Part shown: positions 8,313 through 17,294 of the stretch, piece by piece
Layout: each line of letters begins with the position of its first letter
Position numbering within the stretch: the stretch's first letter is position 1
Assembly: GCA_002429385.1 (NCBI GenBank)
Contig: DIZL01000027.1
Coordinates: 17,177 to 66,761 of the forward strand
Direction: 5' to 3'
From: Prolixibacteraceae bacterium UBA6029
GTDB lineage: Bacteria > Bacteroidota > Bacteroidia > Bacteroidales > Prolixibacteraceae
Length of the DNA stretch: 49,585 nucleotides
Notes under the pieces: generated by a model
The model's input: only the letters and a program-made list of their open reading frames with translations
What the model was told of the DNA's origin: nothing
The model's database searches: none
Position numbers and translations under genes: made by a program

Positions 8313-8866
8313 GCAAATCAATCATAGATTAATCTATCCGAAGCAAATACGACGCAATCCCTTCCCGGATACACTCCGTGTAGGTCGAAAGCAGGTTTAT
8401 TGCTTTACTGAAGAAAATCTGAATGGATAAAAAATTATGGGCCGAAGCCAATGGACTCATTTCTGAACCATTTAGTCAGACTTTGACTTGAGCACATTCG
8501 AAGGCTAAAGATATAAAATTCGGGATAAAAAAACGCAAGAAATAATCGATTCAAAGTAAGTTTGATTCACAGTATAACAATAATACTTGTATTTAGATAT
8601 TGACATATGTCTAATCAAAAAATTAAGACTATCCGGTCAGTCTTATTAAATAATGGTTATTTTTGCTGCGTTAAAAAAAGCAAGCTACTGATGAAGAAAA
8701 TGAATTAGATATTATTGACTTAATTACTAAACATTTAGAAGATACTAATTAATATATATATTTCATATGGAACGGCAATCAATTGGCTGGGATGATCAAC
8801 TTAACTGAAGATACGTCGTGCATGTGAACAAGCTGGAGATATGTTTAATAACTCAAAAAGTTTAGA

Positions 8867-10708
8867 ATGAAAAACACAAAAGTAATAGAACTGGAAGAAG
8901 TCGCTATTCGGTTCTCGGGGGATTCGGGCGATGGAATGCAATTGACGGGAACACTGTTTTCGGATACCTCGGCGTTATTGGGAAACGACATTTCTACTTT
9001 CCCTGATTATCCATCCGAAATCAGGGCACCGCAAGGTACAGTTGGAGGAGTATCCGGTTTCCAGGTTCAATTTGGAAAGAAGAAAATCACCACTCCCGGC
9101 GATTTGGCTCATGTGCTGGTTGCCATGAATCCTGCGGCGCTAAAGGCCAATGCGGCATATATGAATCCGGGGGGGACCATCATTTTTGACGTGGATTCAT
9201 TTAGTGAAAAGAATTTAGAGAAAGCACAGTTTAAAACTAACGACCCGTTTACGGAGTTAAAGCTGAACGATTATTCCCTGATTCCGGTTCCAATTACCAG
9301 CATGACCAAAGAGAGTCTGAAGGAACTTGAACTCGACAACAAGAGTATATTACGGTGCAAAAATATGTTCGCACTGGGATTAATCTGCTGGATGTTTGAT
9401 CGTCCGCTCGATTATATTGAAGGCTTTATTCAGAAAAAGTTCGGAAAGAAAAGCCCTATAATTGCCGAAGCAAACCTTTGCGTGGTGCATGCAGGATATA
9501 ATTACGGTATGAACCTGCAGCATATGACTCCGCAATACATTGTACATCCTGCCCCAATCGAAAAAGGCATCTACCGCAATGTGAACGGAAACCTTGCTAC
9601 GGCATGGGGATTACTTGCCGCTGCTGAGAAATCAGGGCTTGAACTTTTTATAGGCTCCTACCCTATTACCCCGGCTACTGACATTTTACAGGCTCTTGCC
9701 GAACGAAAAGACCTGGGAGTAAAATCATTTCAGGCTGAAGATGAGATTGCAGGTATCTGTACCACTATCGGCGCAGCATTTGCAGGAGATTTGGCCGTTA
9801 CTTCCACCTCAGGACCTGGATTTGCGCTTAAATCAGAAGCACTTGGTCTTTCGGTTATGGCCGAATTACCGATTGTTGTGGTCAACGTTCAACGTGGTGG
9901 ACCATCAACAGGGTTACCAACAAAAACTGAACAATCCGACTTATTACAAACCCTATACGGACGGAATGGTGAGAGCCCTGTAGTCGTTTTGGCTGCAAGT
10001 ACTCCATCCGACTGTTTCTACTATGCGTTTCTTGCAGCAAAAATTGCCCTTGAACGAATGGTCCCGGTTGTACTATTAACCGACGGATTCTTAGGCAACG
10101 GCAGCGAACCTTGGAGAGTTCCTGCAATGAGTGAACTCCCGCCAATCACACCAAGGAAAGCAAAGAATCCAGAAACTTACTTACCCTACAACCGCGATCC
10201 TGAAACACTTGCTAGAGAGTGGGCCATTCCCGGAATGGAAGGTTTTGAACACCGGGTTGGAGGATTGGAAAAAAATAATGCAGGAGGTGTAAACCAGGAT
10301 CCTGATAACCATCAGCGGAACAGTGAAATCAGGGCAGCCAAGGTCGAGAAAGTGGTCGAAATGATTCCTGAACTTGAAGTTGCAGGCGAACCTGAAGGCG
10401 ATTTACTGGTAGTTGGATGGGGAGGTACCTACGGACATATGATCAGTTCAGTTCTGGCCATGCAGGCAACCGGTAAAAAAGTTAGCCTGGCACATTTCAA
10501 TTATATAAAGCCTCTTCCAAAAAATACAGCTGAAGTATTCGGCAAGTTTAAAAAGATCGTGGTCTGTGAATTAAATATGGGTCAGTTTGCCAGCTATCTG
10601 CGCGACAAGTTACCTGAATTTAAATACAACCAGGTAAACAAGATGAAAGGACTTCCTTTCTCGGTGCACGAATTAGTTGAAAACTTTGATAAATTACTGG
10701 AGGCTTAA
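8867..10708 (+). CDS. korA: 2-oxoglutarate:ferredoxin oxidoreductase, alpha subunit (gamma-alpha fusion)
   Basis: A 613-aa protein typical of KorA/OorA in Bacteroidota, where the gamma domain is fused ahead of the alpha domain. The N-terminal gamma domain (about 12-190) carries SGDSGDGMQLTGTLF at 17-31. The alpha domain has the pyrimidine-binding YPITPATD at 265-272 and the conserved SGPGFALKSEALGLSVMAEL and VQRGGPSTGLPTKTEQSD blocks around 310-360. With KorB it oxidatively decarboxylates 2-oxoglutarate to succinyl-CoA with ferredoxin, or runs in reverse in reductive carbon fixation, in the cytosol. The stop is two bases before the start of korB. A pyruvate or generic 2-oxoacid oxidoreductase is the alternative, but the pairing with a short beta subunit favours Kor. 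No korC or korD follows. Confidence 0.93.
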   Translation: MKNTKVIELEEVAIRFSGDSGDGMQLTGTLFSDTSALLGNDISTFPDYPSEIRAPQGTVGGVSGFQVQFGKKKITTPGDLAHVLVAMNPAALKANAAYMNPGGTIIFDVDSFSEKNLEKAQFKTNDPFTELKLNDYSLIPVPITSMTKESLKELELDNKSILRCKNMFALGLICWMFDRPLDYIEGFIQKKFGKKSPIIAEANLCVVHAGYNYGMNLQHMTPQYIVHPAPIEKGIYRNVNGNLATAWGLLAAAEKSGLELFIGSYPITPATDILQALAERKDLGVKSFQAEDEIAGICTTIGAAFAGDLAVTSTSGPGFALKSEALGLSVMAELPIVVVNVQRGGPSTGLPTKTEQSDLLQTLYGRNGESPVVVLAASTPSDCFYYAFLAAKIALERMVPVVLLTDGFLGNGSEPWRVPAMSELPPITPRKAKNPETYLPYNRDPETLAREWAIPGMEGFEHRVGGLEKNNAGGVNQDPDNHQRNSEIRAAKVEKVVEMIPELEVAGEPEGDLLVVGWGGTYGHMISSVLAMQATGKKVSLAHFNYIKPLPKNTAEVFGKFKKIVVCELNMGQFASYLRDKLPEFKYNQVNKMKGLPFSVHELVENFDKLLEA

Positions 10709-10710
10709 TC

Positions 10711-11775
10711 ATGACAAAATTTAATTATACTGCCAAAGATTTTAAAAGTGCTGCTGAAGTTCGGTGGTGCCCTGGTTGTGGCGACTATGCCATTATGAAT
10801 GCGGTTCAGAAAACAATGGCCGACATGGACATTGCCCATAAAGATTTTGCGGTTATCTCAGGCATTGGATGTTCCTCAAGGTTTCCGTATTACATGAGCA
10901 CTTATGGATTCCATACGATTCACGGACGTGCAGCCGCTATTGCTTCAGGTGTAAAATCAGCAAATCCTGCATTAACGGTTTGGGTAATGACTGGTGATGG
11001 TGACTCACTAGCAATAGGAGGAAACCATTTCATTCACCTGGTTCGACGGAACATTAACGTGAACCTGGTTCTTTTCAACAACAAGATCTACGGATTGACC
11101 AAAGGCCAGTATTCTCCGACATCAGACAGGGGCAAGATTACAAAAACCTCACCCTTTGGAACAATCGAAGATTCATTTGTCCCTGGGCAATTGGTTCTTG
11201 GCTCACGTGGTACATTCTTTGCCCGTGCCGTTGATAATAATATTAAGCACACCCAGGAAGTACTTGCTGATGCGGCTCAGCATAAGGGGACTTCAGTGAT
11301 TGAGGTACTGCAAAACTGTGTCATTTTTAACGATGGAATACACGAACATATATCCGACCCAAAGTTCCGTGCAGAGCGTCAATTGTTCCTGAAGAAAGGT
11401 CAGCCAATGATTTTTGGTGAACAGGAGGACAAAGGTTTGATTCTCGAAAACGGCAGGCTGAAAGTGGTTAAAATTGGCGAAAACGGAGTTACCATTAAGG
11501 ATATTCTGGTTCACGAACCTGCGGAAGACAACCTTGGGTTGCAGGTTGCACTGATCAATATGGCTCTTCCTGAATACCCTGTAGCTATGGGAGTTATCCG
11601 AAGTGTGGAAGCTCCTGTTTACGATCAGGAAATGAAGAAACAGATTGAAACCGTTCAGAAAACACGAAAGATAACCTGCATGGACGATTTGCTCCAATCG
11701 GGTAATACATGGACTGTTGAAGGTGAAAACTGTGATGAACCGGTTAAGTTCTTCGACAACAAATGCTTCGGATAG
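10711..11775 (+). CDS. korB: 2-oxoglutarate:ferredoxin oxidoreductase, beta subunit
   Basis: A 354-aa thiamine-diphosphate-binding subunit. WCPGCGDYA at 19-27 supplies the first two cluster cysteines (C20, C23) and GIGCSSRFPYYM (51-62) the next. The ThDP/Mg motif runs from GDGDS (95-99) to NNKIYGLTKGQYSPTS (from 123), and KTSPFGT follows as in Kor and Por beta subunits. It binds ThDP and a 4Fe-4S cluster and forms the catalytic heterodimer with KorA. The two-base gap to korA indicates tight co-expression, and a stem-loop with a T-run follows the stop. The length is at the upper end for the family. Confidence 0.94.
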   Translation: MTKFNYTAKDFKSAAEVRWCPGCGDYAIMNAVQKTMADMDIAHKDFAVISGIGCSSRFPYYMSTYGFHTIHGRAAAIASGVKSANPALTVWVMTGDGDSLAIGGNHFIHLVRRNINVNLVLFNNKIYGLTKGQYSPTSDRGKITKTSPFGTIEDSFVPGQLVLGSRGTFFARAVDNNIKHTQEVLADAAQHKGTSVIEVLQNCVIFNDGIHEHISDPKFRAERQLFLKKGQPMIFGEQEDKGLILENGRLKVVKIGENGVTIKDILVHEPAEDNLGLQVALINMALPEYPVAMGVIRSVEAPVYDQEMKKQIETVQKTRKITCMDDLLQSGNTWTVEGENCDEPVKFFDNKCFG

Positions 11776-11800
11776 CTAATAACTACAAATAATATTCATA

Positions 11801-11832
11801 GGGCTGACGGGAAATTCCTTTCAGCCCTTTTT
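11801..11832 (+). terminator. Rho-independent terminator after korAB
   Basis: A 7-bp stem GGGCTGA/TCAGCCC (11801-11807 with 11821-11827) is followed by a run of five T at 11828-11832, 25 bp past the korB stop. Confidence 0.8.
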
Positions 11833-11884
11833 AAAATCTATATTTTTATACTTTTACAACCCACAAAGAGATTTTATTTATAGC

Positions 11885-13084
11885 ATGGTGTCAATGGCCT
11901 ATTCCAAAACTACTGAATTAGATTTATCGAACTTATGTTTCTCCCCTGAGAAGGGAAATACGCTTTGTGAAAAGCTTACCGACTGTTACAGACAGTTTGC
12001 TGAAAATATGCAGAAGAGTTTTCAGAAGAGTTCAATAGTTAAGCAGACAATTTTCATATCTACTCCGAATAACTCAGAATATCTTCAGCACAAGAAAGAA
12101 TTACTGGCTTGTGCAGAAGATTATTTTGATGAATTGCCTCCCACCTCCATAATTGCACAAACACCTGAGAATGGATCACTTGCAATTGAATTCATTTGCA
12201 TTCCAGGATTACAGTCCGATGAACTTTCTCACAGAAAGATTGATGAAGATTCGTGGCTTGTCATTCAATGTGATCGAATGAAGATGGTGATTGCCGTTGG
12301 ATCAGGTGATGCCCGTGAAAGCGCTGATATTTTCAGTCAGAGCGATTCGGCATTTCGGCAATTGAACGGTATTTTGCGGGAGGAAGGAATGGACTTTTCG
12401 GATATCATCCGTCAATGGAATTATATTGAACAGATTACCACGACTGTTATTTACGATCATTCACCAAGCCAGCATTACCAGATTTTCAATGATGTACGCT
12501 CAAAACAATATCAACCTGCCAGTTTTAAAAATGGTTATCCCGCTGCCACAGGGATAGGTATGGATTTTGGGGGAATCATTATCGACATGATTGCAGCAAA
12601 ATTCGAGGACGAAGGTTCTGTGGTCGCTATCAAAAGCCCTGTTCAGCTTGATGCCTATTCCTATTCGAAGGAAGTACTGGCTGATAACAACCTCATGACG
12701 GATTTCTGCAAAACAACACCAAAATTTGAACGTGCAAAGATTGTCAGGACTCCAAGCAATAATTGTATATTTATCTCCGGCACTGCAGCAATATCAGGTC
12801 AAGAAAGTCTTCAGCAATTGTGTCCTGAAACTCAGACTGAAATGACCATTCAAAATATTTTAAGTTTGATCTCAACGGACAATCTGCAGAAACATGGAAT
12901 TAGCGGGTATGAAAAGGCAAATATCAATTTTCTTCGGGTTTATGTGAAGTATCCAAAAGATATTCCGGCAGTCCGTTCTGTATGCCTTAAGTATTTCTCA
13001 CAAATACCTATTTCATTTGTTGTTGCAGATATTTGCCGTTCGGAATTGCTTGTTGAAATTGAAGGACAGGCAGAACTGATTTAA
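11885..13084 (+). CDS. Chorismatase-like protein with RidA/YjgF fold
   Basis: A 399-aa protein with no signal peptide. The C-terminal half is a RidA (YjgF/UK114)-like domain: IFISGTAAISGQES (about 294-307), then QNILSLIS, the VYVKYPKDIPAVRSV strand-helix unit, and a terminal IPISFVVADICRSELLVEIEGQA. The last element closely resembles the C-terminus of chorismatases (FkbO, Hyg5, XanB2 C-terminal part), whose catalytic glutamate lies in the LVEIE segment. The N-terminal half is a more diverged domain of similar size, as in chorismatases. Those enzymes turn chorismate into dihydroxycyclohexadienoate or hydroxybenzoates. Function here is inferred; a non-enzymatic RidA-like role is possible. The start could be the ATG at 11885 or 11894. 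It is followed by a large inverted repeat, which separates it from the DUF6057 gene. Confidence 0.7.
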   Translation: MVSMAYSKTTELDLSNLCFSPEKGNTLCEKLTDCYRQFAENMQKSFQKSSIVKQTIFISTPNNSEYLQHKKELLACAEDYFDELPPTSIIAQTPENGSLAIEFICIPGLQSDELSHRKIDEDSWLVIQCDRMKMVIAVGSGDARESADIFSQSDSAFRQLNGILREEGMDFSDIIRQWNYIEQITTTVIYDHSPSQHYQIFNDVRSKQYQPASFKNGYPAATGIGMDFGGIIIDMIAAKFEDEGSVVAIKSPVQLDAYSYSKEVLADNNLMTDFCKTTPKFERAKIVRTPSNNCIFISGTAAISGQESLQQLCPETQTEMTIQNILSLISTDNLQKHGISGYEKANINFLRVYVKYPKDIPAVRSVCLKYFSQIPISFVVADICRSELLVEIEGQAELI

Positions 13085-13089
13085 AAATA

Positions 13090-13268
13090 ATGAATGTCCG
13101 TTTGAATACCTATATACTCATATGGACAGTTAAATGTTGTCATTGTTGTAGTAGTTGTGATGGTTGTGGTGGTCATCAAGTAGCCAGGAAACAACCAACA
13201 TAACCACCATAACCATTACAACATTTAACTGTCCATATGAAAATATAGGTATACAAACAAATATTCAT
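13090..13268. repeat. Large imperfect inverted repeat (two 78-bp arms)
   Basis: Arms 13090-13167 and 13191-13268 are about 83% complementary, with a perfect 22-bp core (13119-13140 against 13218-13239, containing ATATGGACAGTT) and a 23-nt loop. The inner parts are rich in GTT/AAC triplets. It fills most of the gap between the chorismatase-like gene and the DUF6057 gene. As RNA it would fold into a very long hairpin that could end or insulate transcription from both sides. No transposase is linked, so a MITE-like origin is possible. Confidence 0.85.
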
Positions 13269-13385
13269 AAAAAATATCAGGGATCGTCTTTTTGATATTA
13301 TTCAAATAAGACATAGATTAGAGGCTTGAATTTTTATTCATCAAACTGTTAGACCAATTGTAAAACATTGCTTAACATTTCCCTC

Positions 13386-15347
13386 ATGCAATCGAATTTA
13401 AGGAATGCAACAAACTTACTACTCTTATTCCTCGCACTATCGGCCTGGTACTTTATTGCCACAGTAATTAATCCTGAATTGTATTATTTCATACAACAGT
13501 CGGCCTTTCTGACAGATCCTTTGTATTTCCAGAGTTTTGTCAGGTATCCGGGCGGAATAGCCGATTATGTTTCAGCCTTCGTGGCTCAATTCTTTTATTT
13601 TAAAGTATTTGGAAGTTTTCTGATTGTTTTGGTAGCTTCACTACTGGGAATCATTGCCATAAACCTCGTCCAGCGAATATCCGGAAAAATAAAACTGAAT
13701 TTTGGTATCTTTGCACTTCTTCTGCTATTATCAATTTTAGTACAATGTAACTATTACTACCCGTTCTATGCCAGTATCAGATTACTAATAGCATCGGTAT
13801 TTATATGGATTTTTACTTTCCTTATTTTAAAGTTCCCCCATATTCGCCAATATATTTGCTTTTTGATGGCTGTAATCTTGTTCTATCTGGCGGGTGGAGC
13901 GGCACTTTTTGTTTTTGCGGTTTCGATTATTCTCATACAAATACGGTTTTCGCAAAACCGGACCGATCTTTTAATTCTACCGGTTTTCGTGGCATTTGTA
14001 GCATTTGTACCCTGGGTCTCCTATAAATTTATCTTTCTGGTTGACCATAATTTGGTTTATTCCATTACTCACAGCAAGAAACCTATGATTATTTCATATG
14101 TGCCTGGCTATTTGTTATATACATTATACACTGTTCTTCCTATCCTGATTTTAATTGCAGTTATTTCCAATAAGCTTTCAAAGAGATCTGAAAATAAGAC
14201 TATTTTACCAATCGAAAGCATTGGTGAAAATTCGCAGGTAAAAACCAAGGGAAGCAAAATAAAGGGCAAGCCTGAAAAGTCAGAAACTTCAACTATTAAG
14301 GTACAGAAGACGCGGGTATTCAACACTCAGGCATTCCTGCTGAGCTTCCAATTTATTATTATTCTGGCGCTTGCCGTTGGCTCATTAAGTTTTACAATTG
14401 ATACTGAAAAGAGAAATAAGTTATTGGTTTCCTTCTATGGCGCAAACGGCGATTGGGCTAATGTAATAAAAACAGCTGAAAGCCTTAAAGAATATGACTT
14501 ATATGTAAACGTTGAATACAACAAAGCGCTTGCCAATACTGGGAACCTTGCTCATAATCTATTTAATTACAATCAATTGGCAGGCTCAGGCGGATTATTT
14601 TTAGATGGAGCCGTGACAAGCGATGTGCCATTCATTTGCAGCGATCAATATTACGATTTGGGATTTATGCACGAATCGGAGCATTGGACCTTTGAGGCAC
14701 AAACCATTTTCCCAAACAGCCCCCGTCTCATGAAACGTCTGGTACAAATCAACCTCGTCAGCGGGAATTATAAACAGGCCGAAGTCTTTCTCAGGAAACT
14801 GGATAAAAACATGTTATATCATAATTGGGTGGCCAACTTTCAAAAATACGTTGACGATACGACATTGATTAGTAGAAATCAGGAGTTTGCATGGAAAAGA
14901 AGATGTGAGCCTATCGGTAACTTCACCGCAAGCAGTTATGTCGAAAAATTGAAGAAATTACTGGAAGCCAATCCGGCAAACAAGATGGCCTATGAATATT
15001 TAGTTTGCACTAGCCTGCTTGATGGCGATCTGGGCACATTTGCGGCCAAAATCAGCGAGAATTCTGTCTCTTCAGGGAATCTGCTTCCCCGTTCGTGGGA
15101 TGAAGCAATGGTCCTGTATTACTACATGTCGAGAAAGATACCTTCAGCTAAAGAAGTTCAATACAGCAGACAGAGCATCGATAAGTTTTCCTCTTTTATA
15201 AAGGCAATAAAACCATTTGGCAACAATTGGCGAAAGGCCAGAAAATCGCTAAAGAAAGATTTTGGGAACACCTACTGGTACTACCTTAAATGCCTGAGTC
15301 CGAATGTAACTAAAGCTCAACTCAAAAAACAGAAATTCGATGAATAG
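13386..15347 (+). CDS. Polytopic membrane protein with C-terminal soluble domain, DUF6057-like
   Basis: A 653-aa protein starting at the ATG at 13386 (the longest frame starts with TTG at 13368). About ten hydrophobic segments fill the first 250 residues; a charged linker with many Lys (about 265-310) precedes one more membrane helix near 320-340, and the last 310 residues form a helical domain that looks TPR-like (repeated helix pairs such as GNYKQAEVFLRKL and NPANKMAYEYLVC). I recognise the layout as the DUF6057 family of Bacteroidota, whose function is unknown. The gene overlaps the next one by eight bases, so the two proteins are made together and probably form a complex across the inner membrane and periplasm. 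Confidence 0.75.
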   Translation: MQSNLRNATNLLLLFLALSAWYFIATVINPELYYFIQQSAFLTDPLYFQSFVRYPGGIADYVSAFVAQFFYFKVFGSFLIVLVASLLGIIAINLVQRISGKIKLNFGIFALLLLLSILVQCNYYYPFYASIRLLIASVFIWIFTFLILKFPHIRQYICFLMAVILFYLAGGAALFVFAVSIILIQIRFSQNRTDLLILPVFVAFVAFVPWVSYKFIFLVDHNLVYSITHSKKPMIISYVPGYLLYTLYTVLPILILIAVISNKLSKRSENKTILPIESIGENSQVKTKGSKIKGKPEKSETSTIKVQKTRVFNTQAFLLSFQFIIILALAVGSLSFTIDTEKRNKLLVSFYGANGDWANVIKTAESLKEYDLYVNVEYNKALANTGNLAHNLFNYNQLAGSGGLFLDGAVTSDVPFICSDQYYDLGFMHESEHWTFEAQTIFPNSPRLMKRLVQINLVSGNYKQAEVFLRKLDKNMLYHNWVANFQKYVDDTTLISRNQEFAWKRRCEPIGNFTASSYVEKLKKLLEANPANKMAYEYLVCTSLLDGDLGTFAAKISENSVSSGNLLPRSWDEAMVLYYYMSRKIPSAKEVQYSRQSIDKFSSFIKAIKPFGNNWRKARKSLKKDFGNTYWYYLKCLSPNVTKAQLKKQKFDE

Positions 15348-16839
15348 AATAATACAAATCCTCACAATCTCTATATTCACAATATTTATCTATTCGTGTT
15401 CAAGTGATATAAAAAATTGTACACAAATTGATCGGTTGCCTGTTATCTTGCCAGACTACTCAGGAATCACTATACCGCCCAACATAGCGCCTTTGAATTT
15501 CATCGTAAAAGAAAAGGGTATTGCATTTGTGGCAAAAATCTCGTCTAATGGAGAAACGCCGATTACCGTTGAGAATAAAAACGGGATAATTGATATTGAC
15601 ATCAAAAAGTGGCACAGTCTTCTGGCTAAAGCTAAAGGGAAGGAAATAGCCACTGACATTTATGTGAAAAAGGAGGATGGTAAATGGCAGAAATTTAAAT
15701 CAATAGTGAATAAAGTTGCTGAAGAGGATATTGATAACCATTTGGTTTACCGTCTGATAAATACCGGCTATGTGTTATGGTCCGAAATGGGAATTTATCA
15801 GCGCAATCTTGAAAACTTTGACGAATCAGTAATAATTGACAATAAATCGATCGACAATACCTGCGTCAACTGTCATTCATTTGCCAAAAATGATCCCCGA
15901 AGTATGATGGTTCATGTTCGTTCAACACATTCAGGAACTGTAATTTATACCAATGGGACACTAAAAAAGATCAATACAAAAACAAAATACACCTTGTCGG
16001 CAGGTGGATATCCCAATTGGCATCCTGACGGAAAGCATATTGCCTTCTCGGTAAATACAATCAGTCAGCGTTTCTTTTCGAAAGATATCAGGCAGGAAGT
16101 TTCCGACGCGACCTCCGACATTGTCGTTTACGATGTTGAAAAAAATACAATAACTACTTCACCAAAAGTCTCGACTAACTCAAGAGAGAACCTGCCAGTA
16201 TGGTCAGCAGATGGAAAAACCATTTATTACATCAGCGCTCCTCCTGTTACTGACTATGAGTCTGAATACAAAGGGAAATACGATTTGATGCGCATCCCTT
16301 ATGATGTTGAAAAAAACGTTTGGGGAAAAGCCGATACGGTGATCTCATCAAAGACATTTGGAAAAAGTATCACATTCCCAAAAACTTCACCTGACGGGAG
16401 ATACCTGATGTTCACCGTTTCGGCATATGGCTATTTTACCATTCATCATCCTGACGCCGACCTGTATCTTCTTGATCTTCAGACAGGCAAATATGATAAG
16501 ATGACTATAAACAGTACCCAAACTGACAGTTATCATTGCTGGAGCAGTTCTGGTCGATGGTTCGTATTCAGCAGCAAGCGAATGGATGGACTCTATACCC
16601 GACCCTATTTTTGTTATTTTGATAAAGATGGGAAAGCATCCAAACCGTTCGTTTTACCGCAAAAAGATCCGAATTTTTATAACTCATTCCTGAAAAACTA
16701 TAACATACCGGAACTGATTACCGGAGCCGTTCAACCAACACCGCTTGATCTGCGTGATTTAATTCTGGACAAAGCCCAACCGGCAAAATTAGATGTCTCA
16801 GTGGATACACTTTATATGAAGACACACTTAAAAAAGTAG
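15340..16839 (+). CDS. Beta-propeller (TolB/PD40-like) lipoprotein with CxxCH haem motif
   Basis: A 499-aa protein. A lipoprotein signal ends at Cys20 (IFIYSC). A unique N-terminal domain (about 25-170) leads to CVNCH (C175, C178, H179), a covalent haem c attachment motif. WD40-like/PD40 repeats follow, seen as GGYPNWHPDGKHIAFS, NLPVWSADGKTIYYIS and FPKTSPDGRYLMFT (about 215-410). The family is common in Bacteroidota and has no established role. The lipid anchor and haem site suggest a periplasmic or outer-membrane location and possibly electron transfer or redox sensing; this is inference. It overlaps the DUF6057-like gene by eight bases. A role tied to the chorismatase-like product upstream is conceivable, but the inverted repeat between them argues for separate transcription. 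Confidence 0.82.
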   Translation: MNRIIQILTISIFTIFIYSCSSDIKNCTQIDRLPVILPDYSGITIPPNIAPLNFIVKEKGIAFVAKISSNGETPITVENKNGIIDIDIKKWHSLLAKAKGKEIATDIYVKKEDGKWQKFKSIVNKVAEEDIDNHLVYRLINTGYVLWSEMGIYQRNLENFDESVIIDNKSIDNTCVNCHSFAKNDPRSMMVHVRSTHSGTVIYTNGTLKKINTKTKYTLSAGGYPNWHPDGKHIAFSVNTISQRFFSKDIRQEVSDATSDIVVYDVEKNTITTSPKVSTNSRENLPVWSADGKTIYYISAPPVTDYESEYKGKYDLMRIPYDVEKNVWGKADTVISSKTFGKSITFPKTSPDGRYLMFTVSAYGYFTIHHPDADLYLLDLQTGKYDKMTINSTQTDSYHCWSSSGRWFVFSSKRMDGLYTRPYFCYFDKDGKASKPFVLPQKDPNFYNSFLKNYNIPELITGAVQPTPLDLRDLILDKAQPAKLDVSVDTLYMKTHLKK

Positions 16840-17049
16840 ATCTGATTTATTGGGTTGTTTCCTATATATCCTACAAATCCTACGTCCTATTTTCATTTTT
16901 TGCATTTTCTACCTTTCCCTTTTCATGGTTGTTTTGGGGAGAAGTTGAAGACTAAATTACATTTATTTACAGATATTGAGCACGGAATACTAAAAAATGT
17001 AAGATTTTGACTCGTTCTTTACCCTTGGTAAGGAATCTACAAAGGTCTT

Positions 17050-17079
17050 AAACGTTGAACCCGAATCAACGTTTTTTTT
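17050..17079 (+). terminator. Intrinsic terminator-like hairpin
   Basis: A 9-bp stem AAACGTTGA (17050-17058) with its complement at 17066-17074, a 7-nt loop and eight T (17072-17079). It lies 210 bp past the propeller lipoprotein gene, so it may end that transcript. It overlaps the 3' end of the opposite-strand 58-aa ORF. Confidence 0.65.
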
Positions 17080-17254
17080 ATGCCCACTCGGGGCTGTTTT
17101 TAATTTTCTCCAGGTTTTCAATATCATTCACCTCATAGGCTGTTATAAATCTCGCCTTTTTCTCCGAATAGATTACAATTACAACAATAAAATTTCCTTT
17201 TACCAAGGTTACGCGTCTAAAGCCCTCATAATCTATACAATTCCAAATAATCAT
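17078..17254 (-). CDS. Short 58-aa ORF resembling the C-terminal part of a RelE-like nuclease toxin
   Basis: The frame reads MIIWNCIDYEGFRRV, then TLVKGNFIVVIVIYSEKK, then ARFITAYEVNDIENLEKI, and ends in NSPEWA and TAA. The two hydrophobic strands and the RFITAY segment resemble the C-terminal part of small RelE/PBECR-like nuclease domains. The frame stays open upstream of the ATG for about 18 codons to a TGA inside the palindromic repeat at 17295-17307, but with no usual start codon, so a repeat insertion may have cut off a longer gene. No antitoxin is adjacent. Treat it as a gene fragment or micro-protein; function is not established. Confidence 0.4.
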   Translation of the reverse strand: MIIWNCIDYEGFRRVTLVKGNFIVVIVIYSEKKARFITAYEVNDIENLEKIKNSPEWA

Positions 17255-17294
17255 CGCTTTTATCCTGAGAATATATGTTGCTCTCTGAGTGTCA

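Larger units (their letters stand above)
7993..8866. other. Long intergenic region upstream of korA
   Basis: No convincing gene occupies these 874 bp. They hold a G-run cluster (8210-8234), a long hairpin (8281-8312), a possible -7 box TAAGTTTG at 8557-8564 that is far from korA, and protein-like fragments in broken frames between 8607 and 8866 (for example 8675-8752 and about 8808-8866). The fragments suggest a decayed small gene, but I cannot name it. Confidence 0.5.

Noticed and set aside
8607..8866. Protein-like pieces before korA, such as the frame at 8675-8752 (ATDEENELDIIDLITKHL) and one ending at about 8866 (RRACEQAGDMFNN)
   Set aside because: Frames are broken by several stops and match no family I can name; the first faintly recalls a HigA-type N-terminus. 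Noted only as possible decay.
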